Below, piece by piece: positions 1 through 7,144 of a stretch of 64,000 nucleotides of DNA; within the stretch, counting starts at the first letter, position 1; every line of letters starts with the position of its first letter. The notes under the pieces were generated by a model. It saw only the letters and a program-made list of their open reading frames with translations. It was not told where the DNA came from and did not search any database. The stretch is from NCBI GenBank assembly GCA_910585155.1, contig CAJUEC010000004.1, positions 38,439-102,438 on the forward strand, written 5' to 3'. Source of the DNA: an uncultured Oscillospiraceae bacterium. Lineage in GTDB: Bacteria > Bacillota > Clostridia > Oscillospirales > Oscillospiraceae. The translations under genes were made by a program, and so were the position numbers.

Positions 1-50
1 GTGCGCGGCGGCCTGCTCCTTTTTGGTTTTACGTCCAAAGGAGGATGATC

Positions 51-545
51 ATGAAGAAAGTTGCCGTCATTATGGGCTCTGACTCCGACTGGCCGGTGGT
101 CAAGGGGGCCTGCGCCCAGCTCAAGGAGTTTGGCATCCCCTGCGAGGCCCACATTCTCAGCGCCCACCGCACCCCCGCCGCCGCCGCGGACTTCGCCAAA
201 AACGCGAGGGCCAACGGCTTCGGCGTGCTGATCTGCGCCGCGGGCATGGCTGCCCACCTGGCGGGGGCCTTCGCCGGGAACTCCACCCTGCCCGTCATCG
301 GCATACCCATGCGGGGCGGGGCCATGGACGGGCTGGACGCCCTGCTGTCCACCGTCCAGATGCCCAGCGGCATCCCGGTGGCCACGGTGGCCGTGGGCGG
401 GGCGAAAAACGCCGCCGTGCTGGCCGCCCAGATTCTGGCGGTGTCCGACGACGCGCTGGCCGCCAAGCTGGACCAGGCCCGGGAGGAGATGGCCGCCCAG
501 ATCGCCGAGAAGGAGGCCAGACTCCAGGCGGAGCTGGGCTGCTGA
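51..545 (+). CDS. purE: N5-carboxyaminoimidazole ribonucleotide mutase (PurE, class I)
   Basis: PurE converts N5-CAIR to CAIR in cytosolic purine synthesis. The protein has the family signatures GSDSDW near the N-terminus and SAHRTP about 30 residues later, and ends at about 164 residues, normal for class I PurE. An ATG at 45 is in frame, but AAAGGAGG at 37-44 lies six bases before the ATG at 51, so I use 51. It is the first complete gene of a long pur operon; its promoter lies outside or at the edge of the window. No purK is visible here. Confidence 0.95.
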   Translation: MKKVAVIMGSDSDWPVVKGACAQLKEFGIPCEAHILSAHRTPAAAADFAKNARANGFGVLICAAGMAAHLAGAFAGNSTLPVIGIPMRGGAMDGLDALLSTVQMPSGIPVATVAVGGAKNAAVLAAQILAVSDDALAAKLDQAREEMAAQIAEKEARLQAELGC

Positions 546-558
546 GGAGGGAACGCGG

Positions 559-804
559 ATGTCCCAGGAACTGTCCCGAGAGGAGCTGACCGAGCTGGTG
601 AAGGCCATCCAGACCGTCCGGGAGCCAAAAACCGGGCGGACGCTCACCGAGGCGGAACACACCGCGCTGGTAGTCAAATTCGCGAAAGGCATCCCCCATC
701 CCGGCGGGAGCGACCTGATCTACTATCCCCAGCTCGTCCAGGGCTTCCCGAAGGACCGGGAGCCCACCGTGGACGAGATCGTGGATATGGCCCTCAGGGG
801 CTGA
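559..804 (+). CDS. Colicin/pyocin DNase immunity-like protein (Im family) inside the pur operon
   Basis: This 81-residue acidic, soluble protein has no signal peptide. It carries the segment HPGGSDLIYYP, almost identical to the HPSGSDLIYYP helix III region of the E-colicin DNase immunity proteins Im7 and Im9, where the Asp and two Tyr residues contact the toxin. Length (Im9 has 86 residues) and the order LSREEL...LV...F...HPxGSDLIYYP...helix also agree with the colicin/pyocin immunity family. It sits 13 bases after purE and 43 before purC, on the same strand, so it is probably cotranscribed with pur genes. No nuclease bacteriocin gene is near. It may be an orphan immunity gene or a protein that reuses the fold; its role here is unknown. 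Confidence 0.75.
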   Translation: MSQELSREELTELVKAIQTVREPKTGRTLTEAEHTALVVKFAKGIPHPGGSDLIYYPQLVQGFPKDREPTVDEIVDMALRG

Positions 805-847
805 CCGTCAGAACCAACAACAATTTTATTTTGGGAGGAAATTTACC

Positions 848-1534
848 ATGGAAACCAAACTCGTTTACACCGGAAAGACCAAGAACGTCTACGCCCTGGA
901 CAACGGCAACTACCTGCTGAAGTTCAAGGACGACTGCACCGGCAAGGACGGCGTGTTCGACCCCGGCGAGAACTCCGTGGGCCTGACCATCGAGGGCGTG
1001 GGCGACGTGAACCTGCGCATGTCCATCTACTTCTTCGAGAAGATCAACGCCGCCGGCATCCGCACCCACTACGTCTCCGCCGACCTGGGGGACACCACCA
1101 TGGAGGTGCTGCCCGCCAAGGTGTTCGGCAAGGGGCTGGAGGTCATCTGCCGCCACAAGGCCGTCGGCTCCTTCCTGCGCCGGTACGGCGAGTATATTGA
1201 GGAGGGCGCCGACCTGCCCGCCTACGTGGAGACCACCTTCAAGAACGACGAGAAGGGCGACCCCCTGGTCACCAAGGACGCCCTGGTGGCCCTGGGCGTG
1301 ATGACCGAGGCCCAGTACGACGACATCAAGGACATGACCCAGAAGATCACCCAGATCGTGGCCGACGACCTGAAGGCCAAGGGCCTGGTGCTCTACGACA
1401 TCAAGTTCGAGTACGGCTACGACGCCGACGGCAGGGTGATGCTCATCGACGAGATCGCCTCGGGCAACATGCGGGTGTACAAGGACGGACAGTATATCGA
1501 CCCCATGACCCTGTCCAAGCTGTTCTTCGCCTGA
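848..1534 (+). CDS. purC: Phosphoribosylaminoimidazole-succinocarboxamide synthase (SAICAR synthetase)
   Basis: PurC joins CAIR and aspartate with ATP to give SAICAR. The 228-residue protein begins with the typical YTGKTKNVY nucleotide-binding segment, has the conserved RHKAVGSFLRRY region in the middle and LYDIKFEYGYD...LIDEI toward the C-terminus, all standard for the family. The ATG at 848 follows a GGGAGGAAA ribosome site. The step before it is encoded by purE two genes upstream. Confidence 0.95.
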   Translation: METKLVYTGKTKNVYALDNGNYLLKFKDDCTGKDGVFDPGENSVGLTIEGVGDVNLRMSIYFFEKINAAGIRTHYVSADLGDTTMEVLPAKVFGKGLEVICRHKAVGSFLRRYGEYIEEGADLPAYVETTFKNDEKGDPLVTKDALVALGVMTEAQYDDIKDMTQKITQIVADDLKAKGLVLYDIKFEYGYDADGRVMLIDEIASGNMRVYKDGQYIDPMTLSKLFFA

Positions 1535-1544
1535 GACGGACTCC

Positions 1545-1691
1545 ATGGATCTGGGCATCATCGGCGGCCAGGACGGCCCCACCGCAATCCTCATTGGAGG
1601 AGACCCCGCTGGGCTGGTCCTCGCGCTGCTGCTGGCCGCGGCCCTGATCGGAGGAGCCGTCTGGCTTTTCCTTCGCAAGCGTAACAAATAA
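1545..1691 (+). CDS. 48-residue single-pass membrane microprotein with an OadB-like GxDGPT motif
   Basis: Short gene between purC and purF. The translation begins MDLGIIGGQDGPTAILIGG, continues through a hydrophobic stretch of about 20 residues (Leu/Ala/Gly) and ends WLFLRKRNK, giving one membrane segment with a basic, probably cytoplasmic tail. GIIGGxDGPTAI closely resembles the conserved motif of the beta subunits of sodium-pumping decarboxylases (OadB/GcdB), where the Asp takes part in ion transport, but here it stands alone. The ATG lies 10 bases after the purC stop with only a weak ribosome site. The TAA overlaps the AAGGAGG of purF, so translation may be coupled. Function unknown. Confidence 0.6.
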   Translation: MDLGIIGGQDGPTAILIGGDPAGLVLALLLAAALIGGAVWLFLRKRNK

Positions 1692-1703
1692 GGAGGCTCT
1701 TTC

Positions 1704-3125
1704 ATGGGCGGATTCTTTGGCGCGATTTCCCAGCGCGACATCACTCTTGACATCTTCTTCGGCGTGGACTACCACTCCCACCTGGGCACCCGCCGGGGGG
1801 GCATGATCATCTACGACGAGACCGACGGCTTTCAGCGGCAGATTCACTCCATCGAAAACACCCCCTTCCGCACCAAGTTTGAGAAGGACCTGGAGAAGTT
1901 CCACGGCACCGCAGGCATCGGCTGCATCAGCGACACCGACCCCCAGCCCCTGCTGGTGCGCTCCCACCTGGGGCTGTACGCCATCTCCACCGTGGGCATC
2001 ATCAACAACGCGGAGGCCCTGGTGGAGGACTATTTCAACGGCCACACCCGGCAGTTCATGGCCATGAGCTCGGGCAAGGTCAACTCCACCGAACTCACCG
2101 CCGCCCTCATCAACCAGAAGGACACCCTGGTGGAGGGCATCCGGTACGCCCAGCAGGTCATTGACGGCTCCTCCACCATTCTCATTCTCACCCCCGAGGG
2201 CATTGTGGCCGCCCGGGACCGGCTGGGCCGCCTGCCGGTGCTCATCGGCAAAAATGAAGAGGGCTGCTGCGTCTCCTTCGAGTCCTTCGCCTGCACCAAG
2301 CTGGGCTATGACAACGCCTACGAGCTGGGCCCCGGCGAGATCGTGCGCATCACCGCCGGCGGCTGGGAGACCCTGGCCCCCGCCGGGGATCAAATGCGCA
2401 TCTGCGCCTTCCTGTGGACCTACTACGGCTACCCCAACTCCAACTACGAGGGGCAGAACGTGGAGGTCATGCGCTGCCGCAACGGGGAGATCATGGCCCG
2501 GGCGGAACGGGAGCAGGGCGCCCTGCCCGACGTGGACTGGGTGGCGGGGGTGCCCGACTCGGGCGTGCCCCACGCCATCGGCTACGCCAACGCCAGCGGA
2601 AAGCCCTTCGCCCGGCCCTTTGTCAAGTACACCCCCACCTGGCCCCGGTCCTTCATGCCCGCCAGCCAGGAGGTGCGCAACCAGGTGGCCAAAATGAAGC
2701 AGATCCCCGTTCCCGAGCTGATCCAGGGCAGAAAGCTGCTCTTTGTGGACGACTCCATCGTCCGGGGCACCCAGCTGCGGGAGACCGTGGATTTTCTCTA
2801 CGGCGCGGGGGCCAAGGAGGTCCACATGCGCTCCGCCTGCCCCCCCATCATGTACGGCTGCAAATACCTGAATTTCTCCCGGAGCAACTCCTCCATGGAG
2901 CTGCTGGCCCGAAAGACCGTCCAGGAGCTGGAGGGGGACGAGGGGCAGAAGCACCTGGAGGAGTACGCCGACGCGTCCACAACCCGGGGCCAGTGCCTGC
3001 TCAAATCCATCTGCGAGAAGCTGGGCTTCGACTCCCTGGGCTATCAGTCGCTGGACGGCCTGCTGGACGCCATCGGCATCGACCGGGACAAGATCTGCAC
3101 CTACTGCTGGACGGGCAGAGAATAA
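1704..3125 (+). CDS. purF: Amidophosphoribosyltransferase-like protein lacking the N-terminal catalytic cysteine
   Basis: 473 residues with the layout of PurF: N-terminal Ntn-hydrolase-like domain, then a phosphoribosyltransferase domain with the PRPP loop LLFVDDSIVRGTQ (acidic pair D349-D350). Classic PurF is processed to expose a nucleophilic Cys followed by GV/IFG. Here the start reads MGGFFG, with Gly where that Cys should be. Cysteines matching the [4Fe-4S] ligands of Bacillus PurF are visible at C234 (RICAF), C379 (ACPP), C465 and C468 (CTYC). It should make phosphoribosylamine, but the glutamine-hydrolysing step looks absent, so ammonia may come from solution or a partner. The ATG at 1704 follows TAAGGAGG. 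Position in the operon supports a real role in purine synthesis. Confidence 0.85.
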   Translation: MGGFFGAISQRDITLDIFFGVDYHSHLGTRRGGMIIYDETDGFQRQIHSIENTPFRTKFEKDLEKFHGTAGIGCISDTDPQPLLVRSHLGLYAISTVGIINNAEALVEDYFNGHTRQFMAMSSGKVNSTELTAALINQKDTLVEGIRYAQQVIDGSSTILILTPEGIVAARDRLGRLPVLIGKNEEGCCVSFESFACTKLGYDNAYELGPGEIVRITAGGWETLAPAGDQMRICAFLWTYYGYPNSNYEGQNVEVMRCRNGEIMARAEREQGALPDVDWVAGVPDSGVPHAIGYANASGKPFARPFVKYTPTWPRSFMPASQEVRNQVAKMKQIPVPELIQGRKLLFVDDSIVRGTQLRETVDFLYGAGAKEVHMRSACPPIMYGCKYLNFSRSNSSMELLARKTVQELEGDEGQKHLEEYADASTTRGQCLLKSICEKLGFDSLGYQSLDGLLDAIGIDRDKICTYCWTGRE

Positions 3126-3148
3126 TTTTTGAAAAGGAGTCAGCTATC

Positions 3149-3415
3149 ATGGTCGAGTCAAGATGCGGCATCCTGTGCGGCCAGTGTGAGTACCGGGAGC
3201 AGATGGGCTGCGCCGGCTGCGTCAACATCGAAAAACCCTTTTGGGGGGACAGCTGCCCGGTAAAATCCTGCACCGAGGGCAAGCCCCACAGCCACTGCGG
3301 CCAGTGCGCCGAGTTCCCCTGCCAGCTGCTCAGCCAGTTCGCCTACGACGAGAAGCAGGGCGACGGCGGCAGGCGCATTGAGCAGTGCAGACTCTGGAAA
3401 GGAGCGGAGCAATGA
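3149..3415 (+). CDS. Cys-rich DUF3795-type protein in the pur operon
   Basis: 88-residue soluble protein with 13 cysteines arranged as CGILCGQC, CAGC, then CPVKSC, CGQC and two single cysteines, the DUF3795 pattern, which suggests metal (zinc or iron-sulfur) binding. The ATG at 3149 follows AAAAGGAG. Its TGA overlaps the ATG of purM (ATGA), so it is translationally coupled within the operon. The biochemical role of the family is not established. Its place between purF and purM could mean a link to Fe-S or ammonia supply for the unusual PurF, which is only a guess. Confidence 0.75.
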   Translation: MVESRCGILCGQCEYREQMGCAGCVNIEKPFWGDSCPVKSCTEGKPHSHCGQCAEFPCQLLSQFAYDEKQGDGGRRIEQCRLWKGAEQ

Positions 3416-4455
3416 ACAACTCCCACTCTGAATCCTACGCCGCCGCCGGGGTGGACGTCACCGCCGGGTATGAGGCGGTGCGCCGCATCAAGCCCATGGT
3501 GGAGTCCACCTACATCCCCGGGGTGATGGGCACTCTGGGGGGCTTCGGCGGCATGTTCGCCCCCGACCTGTCCGGCATGAAGAAGCCGGTGCTGGTGTCC
3601 GGCACCGACGGGGTGGGCACCAAGCTGAAGCTGGCCTTCCTGATGGACAAGCACGACACCGTGGGCATCGACTGCGTGGCCATGTGCGTCAACGACATCA
3701 TCTGCGGCGGGGCCGCCCCCCTGTTCTTCCTGGACTACATCGCCTGCGGCAAGAACGACCCCGGTCGCATCGCCCAGATCGTGGCAGGCATCACCGAGGG
3801 CTGCCGTCAGGCCCAGTGCGCCTTGGTGGGCGGCGAGACCGCCGAGATGCCCGGCTTCTACCCCGCCGACGAGTACGATCTGGCGGGCTTCTCCGTGGGG
3901 CTGGTGGACCAGGAGAAGATCATCGACGGCAAACAGCTGTCCCAGGGGGACGCCCTCATCGGTCTGGCCTCCTCCGGGGTCCACTCCAACGGCTTCTCCC
4001 TGGTGCGCAAGGTGCTGCACATCGAGCACGCCGACCTGCGCACCCCCCTGGACGAGCTGGGGGGCAAGGGGCTGGGCGAGACCCTGCTCACCCCCACCAA
4101 AATTTACGTCAAGGCCGTGAAGGCCCTGCTGGCCGCCGGGGTGGACCTGCACGCCGTCAGCCACATCACCGGCGGCGGCTTCTATGAGAACGTGCCCCGG
4201 ATGATGGCGGAGGGCCTCACCGCCCGGATCGAGCTGGACGCCTTCCCCTGCCCGCCCATCTTCAAGCTCATCCAGCGGCTGGGCAGCATCCCGGAGCGGG
4301 ATATGTACAACACCTTCAACATGGGCGTGGGCATGGTGCTGGCCCTCCCCGATTCCCAGGCGGACCGGGCCCTGGACCTCCTCCGGGAGGCCGGCGAGAA
4401 GGCGTACCGCATCGGCGAGGTGGTCCCCGGCGACGGGGGCGTGGAGCTGGTATGA
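3412..4455 (+). CDS. purM: Phosphoribosylformylglycinamidine cyclo-ligase (AIR synthetase)
   Basis: PurM closes the imidazole ring of AIR with ATP. It carries the usual series: YAAAGVDVTAGYEAV at the N-terminus, VSGTDGVGTKLKLA, MCVNDIICGGAAPLFFLDY, GGETAEMPGFY, GLASSGVHSNGFSLVR and HITGGGFYENVPRM. The length is 347 residues, normal for the family. An in-frame upstream ATG at 3385 lies inside the preceding gene; I use the ATG at 3412, which overlaps the preceding stop and has AAAGGAG seven bases before it. The stop overlaps the purN start by four bases. Confidence 0.95.
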   Translation: MNNSHSESYAAAGVDVTAGYEAVRRIKPMVESTYIPGVMGTLGGFGGMFAPDLSGMKKPVLVSGTDGVGTKLKLAFLMDKHDTVGIDCVAMCVNDIICGGAAPLFFLDYIACGKNDPGRIAQIVAGITEGCRQAQCALVGGETAEMPGFYPADEYDLAGFSVGLVDQEKIIDGKQLSQGDALIGLASSGVHSNGFSLVRKVLHIEHADLRTPLDELGGKGLGETLLTPTKIYVKAVKALLAAGVDLHAVSHITGGGFYENVPRMMAEGLTARIELDAFPCPPIFKLIQRLGSIPERDMYNTFNMGVGMVLALPDSQADRALDLLREAGEKAYRIGEVVPGDGGVELV

Positions 4456-5093
4456 GCGCAAAGCGGATCGCCGTGCTGGTGTCCGGCGGGGGCACCAATT
4501 TGCAGGCCCTCATTGACGCCCAGCGCCGCGGGGACACTGCGGGCGGGGAGATCGCCGCCGTCATCGCCTCCAAGCCCGGGGCCTACGCCCTGGAGCGGGC
4601 GGCACGGGCCGGCATACCCGGCTATGTGGTGGCCCGGAGGGACTACCCGGACAGCCGGGCCATGACCGTAGCCCTGGTGGACAAGCTGAAGGAGCTGGAC
4701 ATCGACCTGGTGGTGCTGGCGGGCTTCATGGTCATCCTCACGGAGGAGATGGTGCGGGCCTATCCCAACGCCATTCTCAACGTCCACCCCGCCCTGATCC
4801 CCTCCTTCTGCGGGGAGGGGTACTACGGCCTCCACGTCCATGAGAAGGCGCTGGAATACGGCGTCAAGCTGTCCGGCGCCACCGTCCACTTTGTCAGCGA
4901 GGCGTGCGACGGCGGGCCCATCGTGCTGCAAAAGGCGGTGGAGGTGGAGGTGGACGACACCCCGGAGACCCTCCAGCGCCGGATCATGGAGCAGGCGGAG
5001 TGGGTGATCCTCCCCAGGGCCGTCTCCCTGTTCTGCCAGGGGCGTTTGCAGGTGGAGGGCCGGACCGTCCGCATTTTGAAACAGTCGGATTAA
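4452..5093 (+). CDS. purN: Phosphoribosylglycinamide formyltransferase (10-formyl-THF dependent)
   Basis: PurN transfers a formyl group from 10-formyltetrahydrofolate to GAR. The 213-residue protein starts with the phosphate-binding segment VLVSGGGTNLQAL and holds the catalytic Asn-His pair in LNVHPALIPSF and the catalytic Asp in SEACDGGPIV. It overlaps purM (ATGA) and is followed after 17 bases by the IMP cyclohydrolase gene. No purT is seen in the window. Confidence 0.95.
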   Translation: MSAKRIAVLVSGGGTNLQALIDAQRRGDTAGGEIAAVIASKPGAYALERAARAGIPGYVVARRDYPDSRAMTVALVDKLKELDIDLVVLAGFMVILTEEMVRAYPNAILNVHPALIPSFCGEGYYGLHVHEKALEYGVKLSGATVHFVSEACDGGPIVLQKAVEVEVDDTPETLQRRIMEQAEWVILPRAVSLFCQGRLQVEGRTVRILKQSD

Positions 5094-5110
5094 GAAAAGG
5101 AGTGTCGGCA

Positions 5111-5821
5111 ATGATTGATATGCTGGACTATTTGCAGAGCAATCCCTACCCCGGCCGGGGCATTATGCTGGGCCGCTCCGCTGACAACAAGAGCGCCGTC
5201 ATCGCCTACTTCATCATGGGCCGCAGCGAGAACAGCCGCAACCGGGTCTTTGAGGAGACGGAGGACGGCATCCGCACGAAGGCCTTCGATGAGTCCAAGA
5301 TGACCGACCCGTCCCTCATTATTTATCACCCCGTCCGCCGGATGGAAAGCGGCCTGACCATCGTCACCAACGGCGACCAGACCGACACCATCCGGGACAG
5401 CCTCCTGGCGGGCCACTGCTACCGCCACGCCCTGAACACCCGCACCTTTGAGCCCGACGGCCCCAACTACACCCCCCGGATCTCCGGCGTGGTGAAGCCG
5501 GAGGGGTCCTACAACCTGTCCATCCTCAAGAGCCTGGACGGCGACCCCGCCTGCGCCTGCCGGTACTTCTACGAGTACGACGCTCCCCGCGCGGGGGTAG
5601 GCCACTTCATCCACACCTACGAGCGGGACGGCGACCCCCTGCCCTCCTTTGAGGGGGAGCCCCGGATGGTGTCCCTCACCGCCCCCGACGCGGAGACGCT
5701 GGCCAATGATCTGTGGCTGGCGCTGAACGAGGACAACAGGGTGTCCCTGTTCGTGCGGTACATCGACCTGGAAACCGGGGAGGACGAGACCTCCATCATC
5801 AATAAACATTGGGAGGCGTAA
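5111..5821 (+). CDS. IMP cyclohydrolase of the archaeal PurO-like family
   Basis: 236-residue soluble protein that I assign to the IMP_cyclohydrolase (PurO-like) family from its N-terminus (NPYPGRGIMLG), GRSENSRNR and SLLAGHCYRHALNTRTFEPDGPNYTPRI-type segments and its length. The family closes FAICAR to IMP, the last step of the pathway. Most bacteria do this with the MGS-like domain at the N-terminus of bifunctional PurH. Here the next gene holds only the transformylase half, so the two activities sit on separate, adjacent proteins. The ATG at 5111 follows AAAAGGAGTG. Confidence 0.8.
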   Translation: MIDMLDYLQSNPYPGRGIMLGRSADNKSAVIAYFIMGRSENSRNRVFEETEDGIRTKAFDESKMTDPSLIIYHPVRRMESGLTIVTNGDQTDTIRDSLLAGHCYRHALNTRTFEPDGPNYTPRISGVVKPEGSYNLSILKSLDGDPACACRYFYEYDAPRAGVGHFIHTYERDGDPLPSFEGEPRMVSLTAPDAETLANDLWLALNEDNRVSLFVRYIDLETGEDETSIINKHWEA

Positions 5822-5823
5822 AC

Positions 5824-6996
5824 ATGACCGAACTGGAACTGAAATACGGCTGCAACCCCAACCAGAAGCCCGCCCGCATCTTCATGGAGGAGGGCGACCT
5901 GCCCCTCACCGTCCTCAACGGCAGGCCGGGGTACATCAATTTCATGGACGCGCTGAACTCCTGGCAGCTGGTGAAGGCGCTGAAAAAGGCCACCGGCCTG
6001 CCCGCCGCCGCCTCCTTCAAGCACGTCTCCCCCGCCGGGGCGGCCCTGGGCCTGCCCCTCACCCAGGTGGAGCGGCAGATTTACTTCGCCCCTGACGGGG
6101 ACCTGTCCCCCATCGCCTGCGCCTACATCCGGGCCCGGGGGGCGGACCGGCTGTGCTCCTACGGCGACTGGGCGGCGCTGAGCGACACCTGCGACGCCGA
6201 CACCGCCCGCTATCTGGCCCTGGAGGTGTCCGACGGCGTCATCGCCCCGGATTACACCGACGAGGCTCTGGAGATCCTGAGGGCCAAGCGCAAGGGCGGC
6301 TACAACGTGGTGAAGATCGACCCCAGCTACACCCCCGCCCCCGTGGAGCGGCGTAGCATCTTCGGCATCGTCTTTGAGCAGGGCTGCAACGACCTGGGCA
6401 TCGATGAAAAAATGCTGGAGAACATCGTCACCGCCAACAAGGAGCTGCCCCTCCAGGCAAAGCACGACATGCTCCTCTCCCTCATCACCCTGAAATACAC
6501 CCAGTCCAACTCCGTGTGCTATGTGAAGGACGGGATGACCATCGGCGTGGGCGCGGGCCAGCAGAGCCGCATCCACTGCACCCGCCTGGCGGGCAGCAAA
6601 GCGGACACCTGGTGGCTGCGCCAGCACCCCAAGGTGCTGGGCCTCCAGTTCGTGGACGGCATCCGCCGCCCGGACCGGGACAACGCCATCGACATCTACA
6701 TCTCCGACGAGCACGACGACGTACTGGCCGACGGCGTGTGGCAGGCCACCTTCAAGGTGAAGCCCGAGGTGCTCACCGAGGCGGAGAAAAAGGAGTGGAT
6801 CGCCAAGCAGTCCGGGGTCACCGTGGGCTCCGACGCCTTCTTCCCCTTCGGGGACAACGTGGAGCGGGCCTTCAAGTCGGGCGTGAAATACATCGCCCAG
6901 CCCGGCGGCTCCATCCGGGACGACCACGTGATCTCCACCGCCGACAAGCACGACATGGTGATGGCCTTCACCGGGATCCGGCTGTTCCATCACTAG
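5824..6996 (+). CDS. purH: AICAR formyltransferase, stand-alone PurH transformylase domain
   Basis: 390-residue protein that corresponds to the C-terminal AICAR transformylase part of PurH and lacks the N-terminal IMP cyclohydrolase domain (full PurH has about 510-530 residues). It keeps the catalytic Lys-His pair in SFKHVSPAGAALG, the GVGAGQQSR loop, SDAFFPFGDN and the C-terminal PGGSIRDDHVI. It formylates AICAR with 10-formyl-THF. The start at 5824 lies seven bases after GGGAGG and two bases after the stop of the cyclohydrolase gene, so the split enzyme pair is coupled in one operon. Confidence 0.85.
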   Translation: MTELELKYGCNPNQKPARIFMEEGDLPLTVLNGRPGYINFMDALNSWQLVKALKKATGLPAAASFKHVSPAGAALGLPLTQVERQIYFAPDGDLSPIACAYIRARGADRLCSYGDWAALSDTCDADTARYLALEVSDGVIAPDYTDEALEILRAKRKGGYNVVKIDPSYTPAPVERRSIFGIVFEQGCNDLGIDEKMLENIVTANKELPLQAKHDMLLSLITLKYTQSNSVCYVKDGMTIGVGAGQQSRIHCTRLAGSKADTWWLRQHPKVLGLQFVDGIRRPDRDNAIDIYISDEHDDVLADGVWQATFKVKPEVLTEAEKKEWIAKQSGVTVGSDAFFPFGDNVERAFKSGVKYIAQPGGSIRDDHVISTADKHDMVMAFTGIRLFHH

Positions 6997-6999
6997 GCG

Positions 7000-7088
7000 C
7001 ATCGCCTTTCTGCGGAAAGGCTGTCGCTTCGCTCCAAATGCGCCTTCTAGGGGGAACTAGTTCCCCCTAGATACGCGGCTTCGCCGCG
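7000..7088. repeat. Palindrome-rich spacer inside the pur operon
   Basis: The 148-base gap before purD holds three nested dyads: GCGCAT...ATGCGC (about 7000-7045), a perfect 24-base palindrome at 7047-7070 centred on ACTAGT with arms CTAGGGGGAACT, and a GCGGC-TTC-GCCGC hairpin at about 7074-7088. None is followed by a T-run, so they are not classic terminators. They may be a REP-like element or an mRNA-stabilising or differential-expression spacer between the transformylase gene and purD. Confidence 0.5.
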
Positions 7089-7144
7089 ATACCCCCTCCA
7101 CTCTCCGAGGGGACGAAGGTTTAATAGAAACGAGGTAATACGGC

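Noticed and set aside
559..804. A bacteriocin/immunity or toxin-antitoxin pair
   Set aside because: No DNase toxin or other toxin-like gene lies next to the immunity-like gene; the neighbours are purE and purC.
1704..3125. purF as a pseudogene because the catalytic Cys is absent
   Set aside because: The frame is intact over 473 residues, the PRPP loop and Fe-S cysteines are kept, and I recall other anaerobe PurF proteins starting MGGFFG.
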